Of a stretch of DNA of 64,000 nucleotides, positions 16,640 through 24,690 are shown one piece after another; position 1 is the stretch's first letter; each line of letters starts with the position of its first letter. The notes under the pieces were generated by a model. The model did not search any database and was not told the DNA's origin. It saw only the letters and a list, made by a program, of their open reading frames with translations. Source of the DNA: an uncultured Collinsella sp. (GTDB lineage Bacteria; Actinomycetota; Coriobacteriia; Coriobacteriales; Coriobacteriaceae); contig CAAEBN010000017.1 in assembly GCA_900754075.1 (NCBI GenBank), positions 49,815 to 113,814 of the forward strand. Reading direction: 5' to 3'. Both the position numbers and the translations under genes were made by a program.

Positions 16640-17417
16640 ATGCCCCGATGCGCCCGCGCCGTTTCGATCACCGGCTATTACCATGTCTTTGACCGCGGTA
16701 ACTCCAAACAGATTATTTTTTGAAGATGACTCCGACCGCTATCGCTTCTTATCGGATATCTCGGAGAGGTTCGTGCGCTATGAAGTGGCGGTGTTGGCTT
16801 GGTGCCTTATGGACAACCACTTTCATTTGATGGTTGATGACCCATATGACAACCTTTCAAAGGCGATGCAGTGCGCATTGACGGCATATGCTAAGTATTT
16901 CAATGGAAAAACGGGGAGAACGGGGCATCTGTTTGACAATCGCTATTCGCGGGTCGCGGTTGAGTCGGACACGCAGGCAGTGCAGCTGCTCGATTATATC
17001 CATCTCAATCCCGTAAAAGGCGCGCTTGACTCACTCGAAGCGTACCGTTGGTCAAGCTACAAGGCATATCAGTTGGGCTATGATCCCTTTGACATCTGTG
17101 ATGCGGCCCCTATGCTCGATATTGTCGGAGGCTCCCGTCGCTATTGCGAGCATCTCAAGGAAGTTGCCGAGCGCATCTGGTCGGTGGAGGTCCTTCCACG
17201 CCGGCGGATTCCCGATGAGGAGGCCTTTTCCGTTGCGCGCGAAGTCCTGCCGAGCATAGATCCTGCGCTGCTCAAGGCTCTGCCACGCCCCGAACGCGAT
17301 GCCTGTCTTCTGAGGCTCAGGCGGGCGCATCTCACGGTCAAGCAAATTGCCCGTATCACCGGTATCGGCGCTACAAGCGTGACCAAGGCCACCATAGGCT
17401 GGAATGAGGCAGCGTGA
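16640..17417 (+). pseudogene. RAYT (Y1) transposase gene with a +1 frameshift
   Basis: HUH-type single-strand transposase. Translation from ATG 16640, behind GGAAGGAGAG, gives the family N terminus MPRCARAVSITGYYHVFDRG and runs 27 codons to TGA 16721-16723. The conserved frame resumes at GAA 16722 (EDDSDRYRFL). It carries the HUH motif in MDNHFHLMV, the catalytic tyrosine in DYIHLNP, and a C-terminal helix-turn-helix (LTVKQIARITGIGATSVTKA), ending at TGA 17417. The shift falls in a run of six T (16716-16721): one extra T disables the gene unless ribosomes slip +1 at TTT TGA, which resembles the prfB arrangement. A start inside the second frame would lack the RGN segment. Called broken, with programmed shifting as the alternative. 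Confidence 0.8.
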
Positions 17418-17447
17418 GGCAGGGGCGAACCGCTGCCGGCACGCGTT

Positions 17448-17498
17448 ATGTCTGTCACAAATGCGTGAAAACACTCATGTAAGTCTGTCCCCAATGAG
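17448..17498 (-). repeat. Right inverted end of the RAYT element
   Basis: The reverse complement matches 16461-16511 at 46 of 51 positions. Its hairpin (17461-17467 with 17472-17478, AAAA loop) has one mismatch. Confidence 0.85.
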
Positions 17499-17501
17499 TG
17501 C

Positions 17502-17531
17502 AAAAAAGCGCCCTCCACATGAGAGGACGCC
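17502..17531 (-). terminator. Intrinsic terminator after rpmB
   Basis: On the reverse strand GCGTCCTC pairs with GAGGGCGC (one G-U) around a six-base loop and is followed by six T. It lies about 70 bases past the rpmB stop and directly beside the RAYT element. Confidence 0.88.
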
Positions 17532-17602
17532 TTTGGTAAGTTCTATGTGAACGCGAGGTCTTTGGCCCGGAGAGTCCGAGGTACTTGTTGGTAAGACCTT
17601 AT

Positions 17603-17791
17603 TTAGGAGCGCGCAACCTTGCCGGACTTGAGGCAGGTGGAGCAAACGTTCATCTTGCGACGGTGACCATCGACGACGACGTAGACGCGCTGGATGTTGG
17701 GGCGGAACTTACGGTTGGTGACGCGGTGAGAGTGGCTGATGGAGCGACCGGCAACGGGGTGCTTACCGCAAACTTCGCAAACTTTGGACAT
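17603..17791 (-). CDS. rpmB: 50S ribosomal protein L28 (zinc-binding form)
   Basis: Small 50S protein. The 62-residue product starts MSKVCEVCGKHPVAGRSISH and ends with VCSTCLKSGKVARS. Two CxxC pairs form a zinc ribbon, so this is the C+ paralogue type whose partners in some bacteria are regulated by zinc. ATG 17791 has AAGGAGG eight bases upstream; an extension upstream of it in the same frame has no family similarity. It is monocistronic, with its own promoter at 17846 and terminator at 17502. Confidence 0.96.
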   Translation of the reverse strand: MSKVCEVCGKHPVAGRSISHSHRVTNRKFRPNIQRVYVVVDGHRRKMNVCSTCLKSGKVARS

Positions 17792-17845
17792 AACTGACCC
17801 TCCTTGGGCGACAAACGAACATGTCGCGTTAACAAACAAGCCTGA

Positions 17846-17854
17846 ACTATAGCA
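17846..17854 (-). promoter_or_regulatory. rpmB promoter, extended -10
   Basis: TGCTATAGT on the reverse strand, about 55 bp before the rpmB start. There is no convincing -35 at 17 bp. Confidence 0.65.
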
Positions 17855-18082
17855 CAGAAGCATGTCTCTGTGCGCAATCTACACAGAGATATTCCTCTTT
17901 TGGCGATAGTGCCCACGCCACGGCCCTGGACGTAGATCCGATTTGCGTGCGGCAGAGGGGATTATGCCAGCTCGCAACAAGGTTTTCAAGCGCGTCCCAC
18001 AAATATATATAGGTTTATGGAGCGATTGGCTCCGTTTACGGATTGACTAGTATTTATGCTCGCAATTGAGCCCGAGGTTGGC

Positions 18083-18088
18083 TACACT
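18083..18088 (+). promoter_or_regulatory. Probable pyr operon promoter (-10)
   Basis: TACACT, embedded in GGTTGGCTACACTATG, would start transcripts near 18095, just before the structured leader. TTGAGC (18066) is too close to serve as -35. The upstream stretch 17855-18082 has no gene. It holds an AT-rich tract around 18000-18015 and a 5-bp hairpin GGAGC/GCTCC at 18019-18033. Confidence 0.4.
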
Positions 18089-18105
18089 ATGCCTTGACCA
18101 TTAAA

Positions 18106-18222
18106 GGGGTACGAGATACCCACATGGAATTACATAGCTGTCAATGAGCAGTACTTCCTGTGGGTGTCTGGTTCCGCTTTGAGCGGTCGGGCATCTATTT
18201 TTTTGACTGTGTCAGCAGTCAA
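18106..18222 (+). promoter_or_regulatory. pyr operon leader with terminator/antiterminator switch
   Basis: Three mutually exclusive folds are visible. An early hairpin pairs 18107-18111 with 18117-18121. A long antiterminator-like stem pairs 18115-18124 with 18159-18168 and continues inward through GGAA/TTCC. A terminator pairs 18163-18169 with 18189-18195 plus an inner CCGCT/AGCGG stem, followed by seven T (18198-18204). A further hairpin follows (18203-18209 with 18216-18222). Forming the early hairpin would free the terminator. In PyrR-regulated operons UMP-bound PyrR stabilises such an upstream hairpin, and pyrR is the first gene here. The usual PyrR loop consensus was not recognised. Confidence 0.65.
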
Positions 18223-18231
18223 GACATGTGA

Positions 18232-18828
<597 letters not shown>

Positions 18829-18832
18829 TACC

Positions 18833-19777
18833 GTGGCGTTCAATCATAAGCACCTGATCGACATTACCGAGTACTCCGAAGAGGACATCAAGCTCATCCT
18901 CGAGACCGCCAAGGCGTTCTCCGAGGTCAACGAGCGTGCCATCAAGAAGGTCCCCACGCTCAAGGGCAAGACCATCGTCAACATGTTCAACGAGCCCTCG
19001 ACGCGTACCCGCAGCTCCTTCGAGCTCGCCGAGAAGCGTCTTTCGGCCGACAGCCTCAATTTCGGCGGCTCCTCGACCTCCACGGTCAAGGGCGAGAGCC
19101 TCGTCGATACCGTCGAGACCCTCAACGCCTACAAGATCGACTGCATCGTCGTGCGCGACAAGCATGCCGGTGCTCCCTACATCGTCACGCAGAATTCGCC
19201 CGCGAGTGTTATCTGCGCCGGTGACGGTAAGCACAACCACCCCACGCAGGCTCTGCTCGACCTGTACACCATCTGGGAGCACAAGGGTGACTTCCACGGT
19301 CTGAAGGTCGCCGTTGTCGGCGACATCGCCCACTCCCGCGTTTGCGGCTCGCTGATTCCCGCGTTGAAGATCATGGGCTGCGAGACCTACGCCGTCGCCC
19401 CCGGCACGCTGCTGCCGCCGGCGCCCGAGGTTCTGGGCTGCGACCACGTGACGAGCGACCTCGATTCCGTCCTGCCCGAGCTGGACGTCGTCTACATGCT
19501 GCGCGTACAGCAGGAGCGCCTCGAGGGTGCCCCGTTCCCGACCATTCGCGAGTATCACAAGCTCTTCGGCCTGACCAAGGACCGTGAGAAGCTCATGAAG
19601 CCCGACGCGATCATTTGCCACCCGGGCCCCATCAACCGCGGCGTCGAGTTCGACTCCTATATGGCCGACCACCCGCAACGCTCCGTCATCCTGGAGCAGG
19701 TCTACGCCGGTATCTGCGTGCGTATGGCTATCCTGTATCTGCTGCTTGGAGGTGCCGATAATGGCCTTGCTTCTTAA
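18833..19777 (+). CDS. pyrB: Aspartate carbamoyltransferase catalytic chain
   Basis: Condenses carbamoyl phosphate with aspartate, the committed step of pyrimidine synthesis. The 314-residue product has the carbamoyl-phosphate motif FNEPSTRTRSSFE, GDGKHNHPTQALLDLYTI, and HPGPINRGVE near the C terminus. GTG 18833 is chosen because GGGAGG (18816-18821) is eleven bases upstream; the in-frame GTG 18821 overlaps that site. No pyrI regulatory subunit is present, so the enzyme is probably an unregulated trimer or associates with dihydroorotase. Overlaps pyrC by 17 bases. Confidence 0.97.
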   Translation: MAFNHKHLIDITEYSEEDIKLILETAKAFSEVNERAIKKVPTLKGKTIVNMFNEPSTRTRSSFELAEKRLSADSLNFGGSSTSTVKGESLVDTVETLNAYKIDCIVVRDKHAGAPYIVTQNSPASVICAGDGKHNHPTQALLDLYTIWEHKGDFHGLKVAVVGDIAHSRVCGSLIPALKIMGCETYAVAPGTLLPPAPEVLGCDHVTSDLDSVLPELDVVYMLRVQQERLEGAPFPTIREYHKLFGLTKDREKLMKPDAIICHPGPINRGVEFDSYMADHPQRSVILEQVYAGICVRMAILYLLLGGADNGLAS

Positions 19778-21050
19778 GAATGCCCACGTCGTCGATCCGT
19801 CCGTCGAGCTTGACGGTGTCGTTGACGTCCTGATCGACGGCGACAAGATCGCCGAGGTCGGCGAGAACCTCGCCGCCGAGGGAGCCGAGGTCCGCGACCT
19901 TTCCGGTAAGTACCTCGTCCCTGGTCTGGTGGACATGCACGTCCACCTGCGCGAGCCCGGCTACGAGGTCAAAGAGGACATCGAGAGCGGCACCCGCGCA
20001 GCTGCCAAGGGCGGCTTCACCGGCGTGTGCGCCATGCCCAACACCGACCCTGTTACCGATAACGGTACCGTCGTTGAGTTCGTCAAGTCCCGCGCTGCCG
20101 AGGTCGGCCACTGCCGCGTCTATCCTTCTGGCGCCATGACCCGCGGTCTTAAGGGCGAGGCTATGTCCGAGATGGGCGATATGGTCGCTCACGGCGCCGT
20201 CGCCTTCACCGACGACGGTCGCGGCGTGCAGGGTGCAGGCATGCTCCGTCGTTGCATGGACTACGGCAAGATGTTCGGCAAGGTCTTTATGAGCCATTGC
20301 CAGGACGAGGACCTGGTCGGTCACGGCCAGATCAACGAGGGCAAGGTCTCTACCCGTCTGGCCCTCGAGGGCTGGCCGGCGGCGGGCGAGGAGCTGCAGA
20401 TCGCCCGCGATATCGAGATCGCCAAGTTGACCGGTGCCAAGCTGCACATCCAGCACATCTCCACTGCGCATGGCCTGGAGCTCGTGCGTGCCGGTAAGGC
20501 AGCTGGCGTGCAGGTCACCTGCGAGGCTACCCCGCACCACATGTTCCTGACCGAGAACGACCTGGACGAGACCTACAACACCTCGCTCAAGGTCAACCCG
20601 CCGCTGCGTACCGATGAAGACGCCGAGGCTATCCGTCAGGGCGTCATCGACGGCACCGTCGACGTCATCGTCACCGACCACGCTCCCCACACTCCGTGGG
20701 AGAAGGCTCGTGAGTTCGAGCTTGCGCCCTTCGGCATGATCGGCCTCGAGACCTCGCTGTCGCTCGTGCTCACCGAGCTGGTCAACACGGGCAAGATGGG
20801 CATGGGTCGCATGGTCGAGCTCATGGCCATCAAGCCGCGCGAGATCCTGGGTCTGGACCAGGTTCAGGTCAAGGCGGGCTCCGTTGCCGACCTGACCGTG
20901 TTCGACGCGTCCGCCACCTGGACGGTTGGCGAGGACGGCTACGAGTCGCGCGCCGAGAACTCCGGTTTTGCCGGCCGCACGCTCACCGGTCGTGCCACCG
21001 ATGTGTTTGTCGGCGGTAAGCAGACGCTTGCCGACGGCTGCATCTGCTAG
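19761..21050 (+). CDS. pyrC: Dihydroorotase
   Basis: Zinc amidohydrolase that closes carbamoyl-aspartate to dihydroorotate. The 429-residue product is the class I long form: metal-binding DMHVHLREPG, the AMPNTDPVTD segment, HIQHISTAHGLELV, EATPHHMFLTENDL, and DHAPHTPWEKAREFE with the catalytic aspartate. ATG 19761 has GGAGG eight bases upstream, inside the end of pyrB, so the two are probably translationally coupled. A hairpin follows at 21071. Confidence 0.97.
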   Translation: MALLLKNAHVVDPSVELDGVVDVLIDGDKIAEVGENLAAEGAEVRDLSGKYLVPGLVDMHVHLREPGYEVKEDIESGTRAAAKGGFTGVCAMPNTDPVTDNGTVVEFVKSRAAEVGHCRVYPSGAMTRGLKGEAMSEMGDMVAHGAVAFTDDGRGVQGAGMLRRCMDYGKMFGKVFMSHCQDEDLVGHGQINEGKVSTRLALEGWPAAGEELQIARDIEIAKLTGAKLHIQHISTAHGLELVRAGKAAGVQVTCEATPHHMFLTENDLDETYNTSLKVNPPLRTDEDAEAIRQGVIDGTVDVIVTDHAPHTPWEKAREFELAPFGMIGLETSLSLVLTELVNTGKMGMGRMVELMAIKPREILGLDQVQVKAGSVADLTVFDASATWTVGEDGYESRAENSGFAGRTLTGRATDVFVGGKQTLADGCIC

Positions 21051-21070
21051 CATAGCCTTATCGCTTTTGT

Positions 21071-21099
21071 GCGCGGCGCCCTTGCGGTGCCGCGCTTTC
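21071..21099 (+). terminator. Hairpin between pyrC and pyrK, possible weak terminator
   Basis: GCGCGGC (21071-21077) pairs with GCCGCGC (21089-21095), with extra pairs inside, followed by TTTCTGTT. The T-run is poor, so it may lower rather than stop transcription into pyrKDF. Confidence 0.45.
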
Positions 21100-21142
21100 T
21101 GTTCGCCTGAACCATGCAACCGCATGGGGGATTGGAGCGTCT

Positions 21143-21934
21143 ATGCCCACACCTTCCACTGCACGCATGCACGACTTCGAGGTCGTCTCGAACCAGGAGA
21201 TCGCCGACGGCATCTTCTCGCTCGTTATCTCGGCCCCCAAGCTTGCAAGTGCGCTCAAGCCCGGTCAGTTCGTGAATATCGCCGTGCCGGGCGATGCTTC
21301 CTCGCTGCTTCGCGTGCCCCTGAGCTTCTATCGTGCCGACGCCGAGGCCGGCACCGTCGAGCTGTGGTACGCCGTCGTGGGCGATGATACCCGTCGTCTG
21401 TCGCAGATGGCCCCTGGCTCCACCTCCAACCTGCTGGGCCCTGGCGGCCGCGGCTGGTTCGTGCCCGAGGGCACCAGGAAAGCACTGCTCGTCGCCGGCG
21501 GCATTGGCGTTCCGCCCGTGCTCTGCCTGGCTGACATGCTTGCTAAGCAGGGTGTAGCCGTCGACGTGTGCCTGGGCTTTGGCACCGCGTCCAAGGCCGT
21601 GGGCGTCGATGAGTTCCGCGCGCTTGGCGCCACGGTTAACGTGTGCACCGATGATGGCACGCTGGGCACGCACGGTTTTTGCACCGACCCGGCAGCCGAG
21701 CTGCTCGGAGAGGGCGGCTACGACTATGTGGCCAGCTGCGGCCCCGCTGTCATGATGAAGAAAGTCGCCGCCGCTGCCGCCGAGGCCGGTGCGTACTGCG
21801 AGGTGTCGCTCGAGCGCATGATGAGCTGTGGCTTTGGCGCCTGCAACACCTGCAATGTCGAGACGGTCGACGGTATGAAGGGTGCTTGCATGTGCGGCCC
21901 CGTGTTCGATGCTTCCAAGGTGGTGGTCTTCTAG
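21143..21934 (+). CDS. pyrK: Dihydroorotate dehydrogenase B electron-transfer subunit
   Basis: FAD and [2Fe-2S] subunit that passes electrons from dihydroorotate oxidation to NAD+. The 263-residue product has the FAD motif RVPLSFY (57-63), the NAD-binding VAGGIGVPP (117-125), and cluster cysteines C229, C234, C237 and C249 or C251 near the C terminus. GGAG lies before ATG 21143. The partner gene pyrD starts at its stop codon, matching the PyrK-PyrD heterotetramer. Confidence 0.95.
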   Translation: MPTPSTARMHDFEVVSNQEIADGIFSLVISAPKLASALKPGQFVNIAVPGDASSLLRVPLSFYRADAEAGTVELWYAVVGDDTRRLSQMAPGSTSNLLGPGGRGWFVPEGTRKALLVAGGIGVPPVLCLADMLAKQGVAVDVCLGFGTASKAVGVDEFRALGATVNVCTDDGTLGTHGFCTDPAAELLGEGGYDYVASCGPAVMMKKVAAAAAEAGAYCEVSLERMMSCGFGACNTCNVETVDGMKGACMCGPVFDASKVVVF

Positions 21935-22857
21935 TGGGTACCGTGAACATGGCCGTCGATTTCGGCGGCGTCAAGATGCAGAACCCCATCAACACCGCAG
22001 CCGGTACCTTTGGCTACGGTTGGCAGTTCCAGAACTTCTTCGATGTCTCCCAGCTGGGCGCCATCACCACCAAGGGTTGCGCTGCCGAGCCCTGGCCCGG
22101 CAACCCCGCGCCCCGTATGGCCGAGATTCCCGGCGGCATGATCAACTCCGTGGGCCTTCAGAACCCTGGCGTGGCTGCCTTTGCCCGTGAGTCCGGTCCG
22201 TGGCTGGAGCAGCTCTCCAAGGACGGTTGCCAGGTCATCTGCCAGGTTGCCGGTCATTCCGTGGACGAGTTTGTCCGTGCGCTAGAGATGTATGTCGAGC
22301 TGTGCCCCTGGGCTGCCGGCTACGAGATCAACGTGAGCTGCCCTAATATCGCCGCCGGCGGTGCCGCCATGGGCTCCACGCCCGAGGGCGCCTCTTCCGT
22401 TATGGCTGCCTGCCGCAAGGTGACCGATAAGCCGCTGTTCGTGAAGATGGCGCCGGTCAACGTCGCCGAGATTGCCAAGGCCCTCGAGGCTGCCGGTGCC
22501 GACGGCCTTTCAGTCATCAACTCCATCCAGGGCATGGCCATCGACGTCCATACCCGCAAGTCCCGCGTGGCCAAGCCCAAGGGCGGCCTTTCGGGCCCGC
22601 TGTGCCACCACATCGCCGTGCGCATGGTCTGGGAGGTTGCCCAGGCTGTCGATATCCCCATCAACGGTGTCGGCGGTGTCATGACCGGCGAAGATGCGGC
22701 CGAGTTTATCCTGGCCGGCGCCACCTGCGTGTCGGTCGGCATGGCCAACTTCGTCGATCCGTGCGCTTCGCTCAAGATCGCGCACGAGCTCGAGGCCTGG
22801 GCCGAGTCTCAGGGCGTGAAGGACATCAACGAACTGGTAGGTGCGTTCGAATGCTAG
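21934..22857 (+). CDS. pyrD: Dihydroorotate dehydrogenase B catalytic subunit
   Basis: FMN enzyme (class 1B) oxidising dihydroorotate to orotate with NAD+ through PyrK. The 307-residue product has TAAGTFGYG, TTKGCAAEPWPGNPAPRM, the active-site cysteine in EINVSCPNI, and NGVGGVMTGEDAAEFILAGA. GTG 21934 overlaps the pyrK stop by one base with AAGGTGG ten bases upstream; GTG 21943 and ATG 21949 are alternative starts. Overlaps pyrF by seven bases. Confidence 0.95.
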   Translation: MGTVNMAVDFGGVKMQNPINTAAGTFGYGWQFQNFFDVSQLGAITTKGCAAEPWPGNPAPRMAEIPGGMINSVGLQNPGVAAFARESGPWLEQLSKDGCQVICQVAGHSVDEFVRALEMYVELCPWAAGYEINVSCPNIAAGGAAMGSTPEGASSVMAACRKVTDKPLFVKMAPVNVAEIAKALEAAGADGLSVINSIQGMAIDVHTRKSRVAKPKGGLSGPLCHHIAVRMVWEVAQAVDIPINGVGGVMTGEDAAEFILAGATCVSVGMANFVDPCASLKIAHELEAWAESQGVKDINELVGAFEC

Positions 22858-23567
22858 AGACCGATGCCCGCGACCGTGTTATCGTCGCCCTCGACTGCGA
22901 CCGTGAGCGTGCGCTCGAGCTTGCCCACGAGCTTTCGGGCCATGCCGCCTGGCTCAAGGTTGGCATGACGCTCTATTACGCCGAGGGTCCTGAGATCGTC
23001 AAGACGTTCAAGGATTTGGGCTTTAAGGTCTTCCTTGACCTCAAGTTCCATGATATTCCGCATCAGGTTCGCGGTGCCGCCCGCTCGGCCTCGCTTGCCG
23101 GTGCCGATCTGCTTTCGGTCCACGGCTTGGGTTCGGGCGCCATGCTCGCTGCCTGCCGCGAGGGCGCCGAGGAGGCGCGCGAGGACCGCGCCAAGCTCGT
23201 CGCCATCACCGTGCTCACGAGCATGAACCAGGATGCCTTGAGCGAGATCGGCGTCGAGTCGCCCGTGGCCGAGGAGGCCGCCCGCCTGGCAAAGCTCGCT
23301 CAGGCCAACGGCATCGACGGTATCGTGTGCTCGCCGATGGAGGCTCACGACATGCGTGAGCTGCTGGGTCCCGATGCCCTGATCGTGACTCCGGGTGTGC
23401 GTCCGGTGGGTGCCGCCCTTGGTGACCAGTCCCGCGTGGCGACGCCTTCCCAGGCTATCGAGCGTGGCGCAAGCCACATTGTGGTGGGCCGCCCCATTAC
23501 CGGCGCCGACGATCCGGTTGCCGCATTTGACGCTATCGTTGCCGAGCTGGTCGAAAACGTCGCTTAA
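22851..23567 (+). CDS. pyrF: Orotidine 5'-phosphate decarboxylase
   Basis: Decarboxylates OMP to UMP, the last step of UMP synthesis. The 238-residue product is the group I bacterial type: VALDCDRERAL at the start, catalytic DLKFHDIPHQV, TVLTSMNQDALSEIG, and the phosphate-binding TPGVRPVGAALGDQSR with VVGRPITGADDP. ATG 22851 sits inside the pyrD end, with GGTAGGTG eight bases upstream. It is the last gene of the operon. carAB and pyrE are not in this cluster. Confidence 0.97.
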   Translation: MLETDARDRVIVALDCDRERALELAHELSGHAAWLKVGMTLYYAEGPEIVKTFKDLGFKVFLDLKFHDIPHQVRGAARSASLAGADLLSVHGLGSGAMLAACREGAEEAREDRAKLVAITVLTSMNQDALSEIGVESPVAEEAARLAKLAQANGIDGIVCSPMEAHDMRELLGPDALIVTPGVRPVGAALGDQSRVATPSQAIERGASHIVVGRPITGADDPVAAFDAIVAELVENVA

Positions 23568-23612
23568 AAGATTCCCTTAAGTCACCACTTTTGGGTCTCA
23601 TTAGCACAAATT

Positions 23613-23678
23613 AGCCCCTGTGCCTGCGAAAACTTTCCCATCCTTTGTGTGGAATCGCAGGTCAGGGGCTCATCTTTT
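23613..23678 (+). terminator. Terminator of the pyr operon
   Basis: Two stacked stems (23613-23620 with 23663-23670; 23623-23629 with 23655-23661) make an unusually tall hairpin of 15 bp. The loop is 25 bases, and CATCTTTTAG follows. Confidence 0.75.
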
Positions 23679-23689
23679 AGCGCGATATA

Positions 23690-23718
23690 TTGCACTTTTT
23701 GCGGGTATCGTCTAACCT
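23690..23718 (+). promoter_or_regulatory. mihF distal promoter
   Basis: TTGCAC (23690-23695) and TAACCT (23713-23718), with a 17-bp spacer. Confidence 0.5.
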
Positions 23719-23753
23719 ATGGAGCCGCGATTGGCCATTTTGTACGTTTTACG

Positions 23754-23762
23754 TGCTAAAAT
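23754..23762 (+). promoter_or_regulatory. mihF proximal promoter, extended -10
   Basis: TGCTAAAAT, about 45 bp before the mihF start. It has the same extended form as the rpsB, rpmB, rpsT and adhE promoters. Confidence 0.65.
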
Positions 23763-23806
23763 GCCAAATATTGAATCAGATATAACCCAACTATTTGGAG
23801 GTACGA

Positions 23807-24115
23807 ATGGCACTCCCTCAGCTTACCGATGAGCAGCGCAAGCAGGCTCTTGAGAAGGCTGCCGCCGCGCGTCACGCTCGCGCAGAGCTCCGTGAGCAGA
23901 TCAAGAAGGGCGAGAAGTCCCTCGAGTCCGTGCTCAACTCCGATGACCCCATTGCTTCCCGCATGAAGGTTTCCACCCTCATCGAGTCTCTCCCCGGTTA
24001 CGGCAAGGCCAAGGCCGCCAAGATCATGGAGGAGCTCGGCATCTCCGCTACCCGTCGCGTCCAGGGCCTTGGCGTCCGTCAGCGCGAGCAGCTCCTCGAG
24101 CAGCTGACCAAATAA
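23807..24115 (+). CDS. mihF: Integration host factor, actinobacterial type (mIHF)
   Basis: Nucleoid-associated DNA-bending protein, essential in mycobacteria and unrelated to E. coli IHF. The 102-residue product has an N-terminal helix rich in Ala, Arg and Glu (AAAARHARAELREQIKKGE) and a helix-two-turn-helix region (VSTLIESLPGYGKAKAAKIM, then ELGISATRRVQGLG). ATG 23807 has GGAGG (23797-23801) in position. The order pyrF-mihF-gmk-rpoZ is the same as in Mycobacterium, one of the best phylum markers in the window. gmk starts directly after the stop. Confidence 0.95.
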   Translation: MALPQLTDEQRKQALEKAAAARHARAELREQIKKGEKSLESVLNSDDPIASRMKVSTLIESLPGYGKAKAAKIMEELGISATRRVQGLGVRQREQLLEQLTK

Positions 24116-24685
24116 GTGAGCGCTCAGGATTCAAAGCTCTTTGTGATTTCTGGACCGTCAGGCGCGGGCAAGGGCACGCTCGTCACTCGTGTGCGCGAGC
24201 GTCGCTCTAACCTGGGCCTGACGGTTTCGGCTACCACGCGAGCCCCACGTAAAGGCGAGGTCGATGGCGTCAATTACTTTTTCCTGACGCGCGAGGAGTT
24301 CGACCGCCGCGTGGCAAACGGTGAGTTTGTTGAGTGGGCCGAGGTCCACGGTAACTGCTACGGCACGTTGGTGAGCGAGGTTCAGTCCAAGCTCGCCTCT
24401 GGTTCGTCTCTCATCTTGGAGATCGATGTTCAGGGTGCCCTGCAGGTCAAGGAGCGTTTCCCCGAGGCCGTGTTGATCTTTATCAAGCCACCCTCGCTCG
24501 AGGTGCTCCGCGAGCGTCTGGTCGGTCGCGGTACCGAGACGCCCGAGACAATTGAGCTGCGTATGGCAAACGCCGCCCATGAGCTTGCCCTTGCCGACCG
24601 CTACGACGACGTCGTGGTGAATGACGATCTCGACCGCGCGACCGACGAGCTCGTTCGCGTTCTCGATATGCATGAAAGGATCTGA
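24116..24685 (+). CDS. gmk: Guanylate kinase
   Basis: Converts GMP or dGMP to the diphosphate. The 189-residue product has the P-loop GPSGAGKGT, the GMP-binding SATTRAPRKGEVDGVNYFF, and FVEWAEVHGNCYGT, with EIDVQGALQV in the lid and core region. GTG 24116 follows the mihF stop without a gap; no separate ribosome site is seen beyond the mihF tail, so translation is probably coupled. Confidence 0.97.
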   Translation: MSAQDSKLFVISGPSGAGKGTLVTRVRERRSNLGLTVSATTRAPRKGEVDGVNYFFLTREEFDRRVANGEFVEWAEVHGNCYGTLVSEVQSKLASGSSLILEIDVQGALQVKERFPEAVLIFIKPPSLEVLRERLVGRGTETPETIELRMANAAHELALADRYDDVVVNDDLDRATDELVRVLDMHERI

Positions 24686-24690
24686 GGTCC

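Larger units (their letters stand above)
16461..17498 (+). mobile_element. RAYT (REP-associated transposase) element with inverted ends
   Basis: A 1,038-bp unit bounded by 51-bp inverted repeats (46 of 51 identical) that encloses one Y1-type transposase gene. Each end carries two copies of a (G)GGACAGAC-like word flanking a small hairpin, reminiscent of REP sequences and their RAYT gene. No target-site duplication is visible, as expected of single-strand HUH transposases. It sits between adhE and rpmB and ends four bases before the rpmB terminator. Confidence 0.8.

Noticed and set aside
16640..16723. Short 27-codon peptide as a leader gene
   Set aside because: Its sequence is the conserved N terminus of the RAYT transposase, so it is the first part of a frameshifted gene, not a separate peptide.
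16461..17498. Classic DDE insertion sequence with terminal inverted repeats
   Set aside because: The enclosed gene is a HUH/Y1 transposase and no target duplication is visible, so the ends are better read as inverse REP-like units.
18066..18088. TTGAGC/TACACT as a standard pyr promoter pair
   Set aside because: Spacer is only 11 bp. The -10 is kept at low confidence without this -35.
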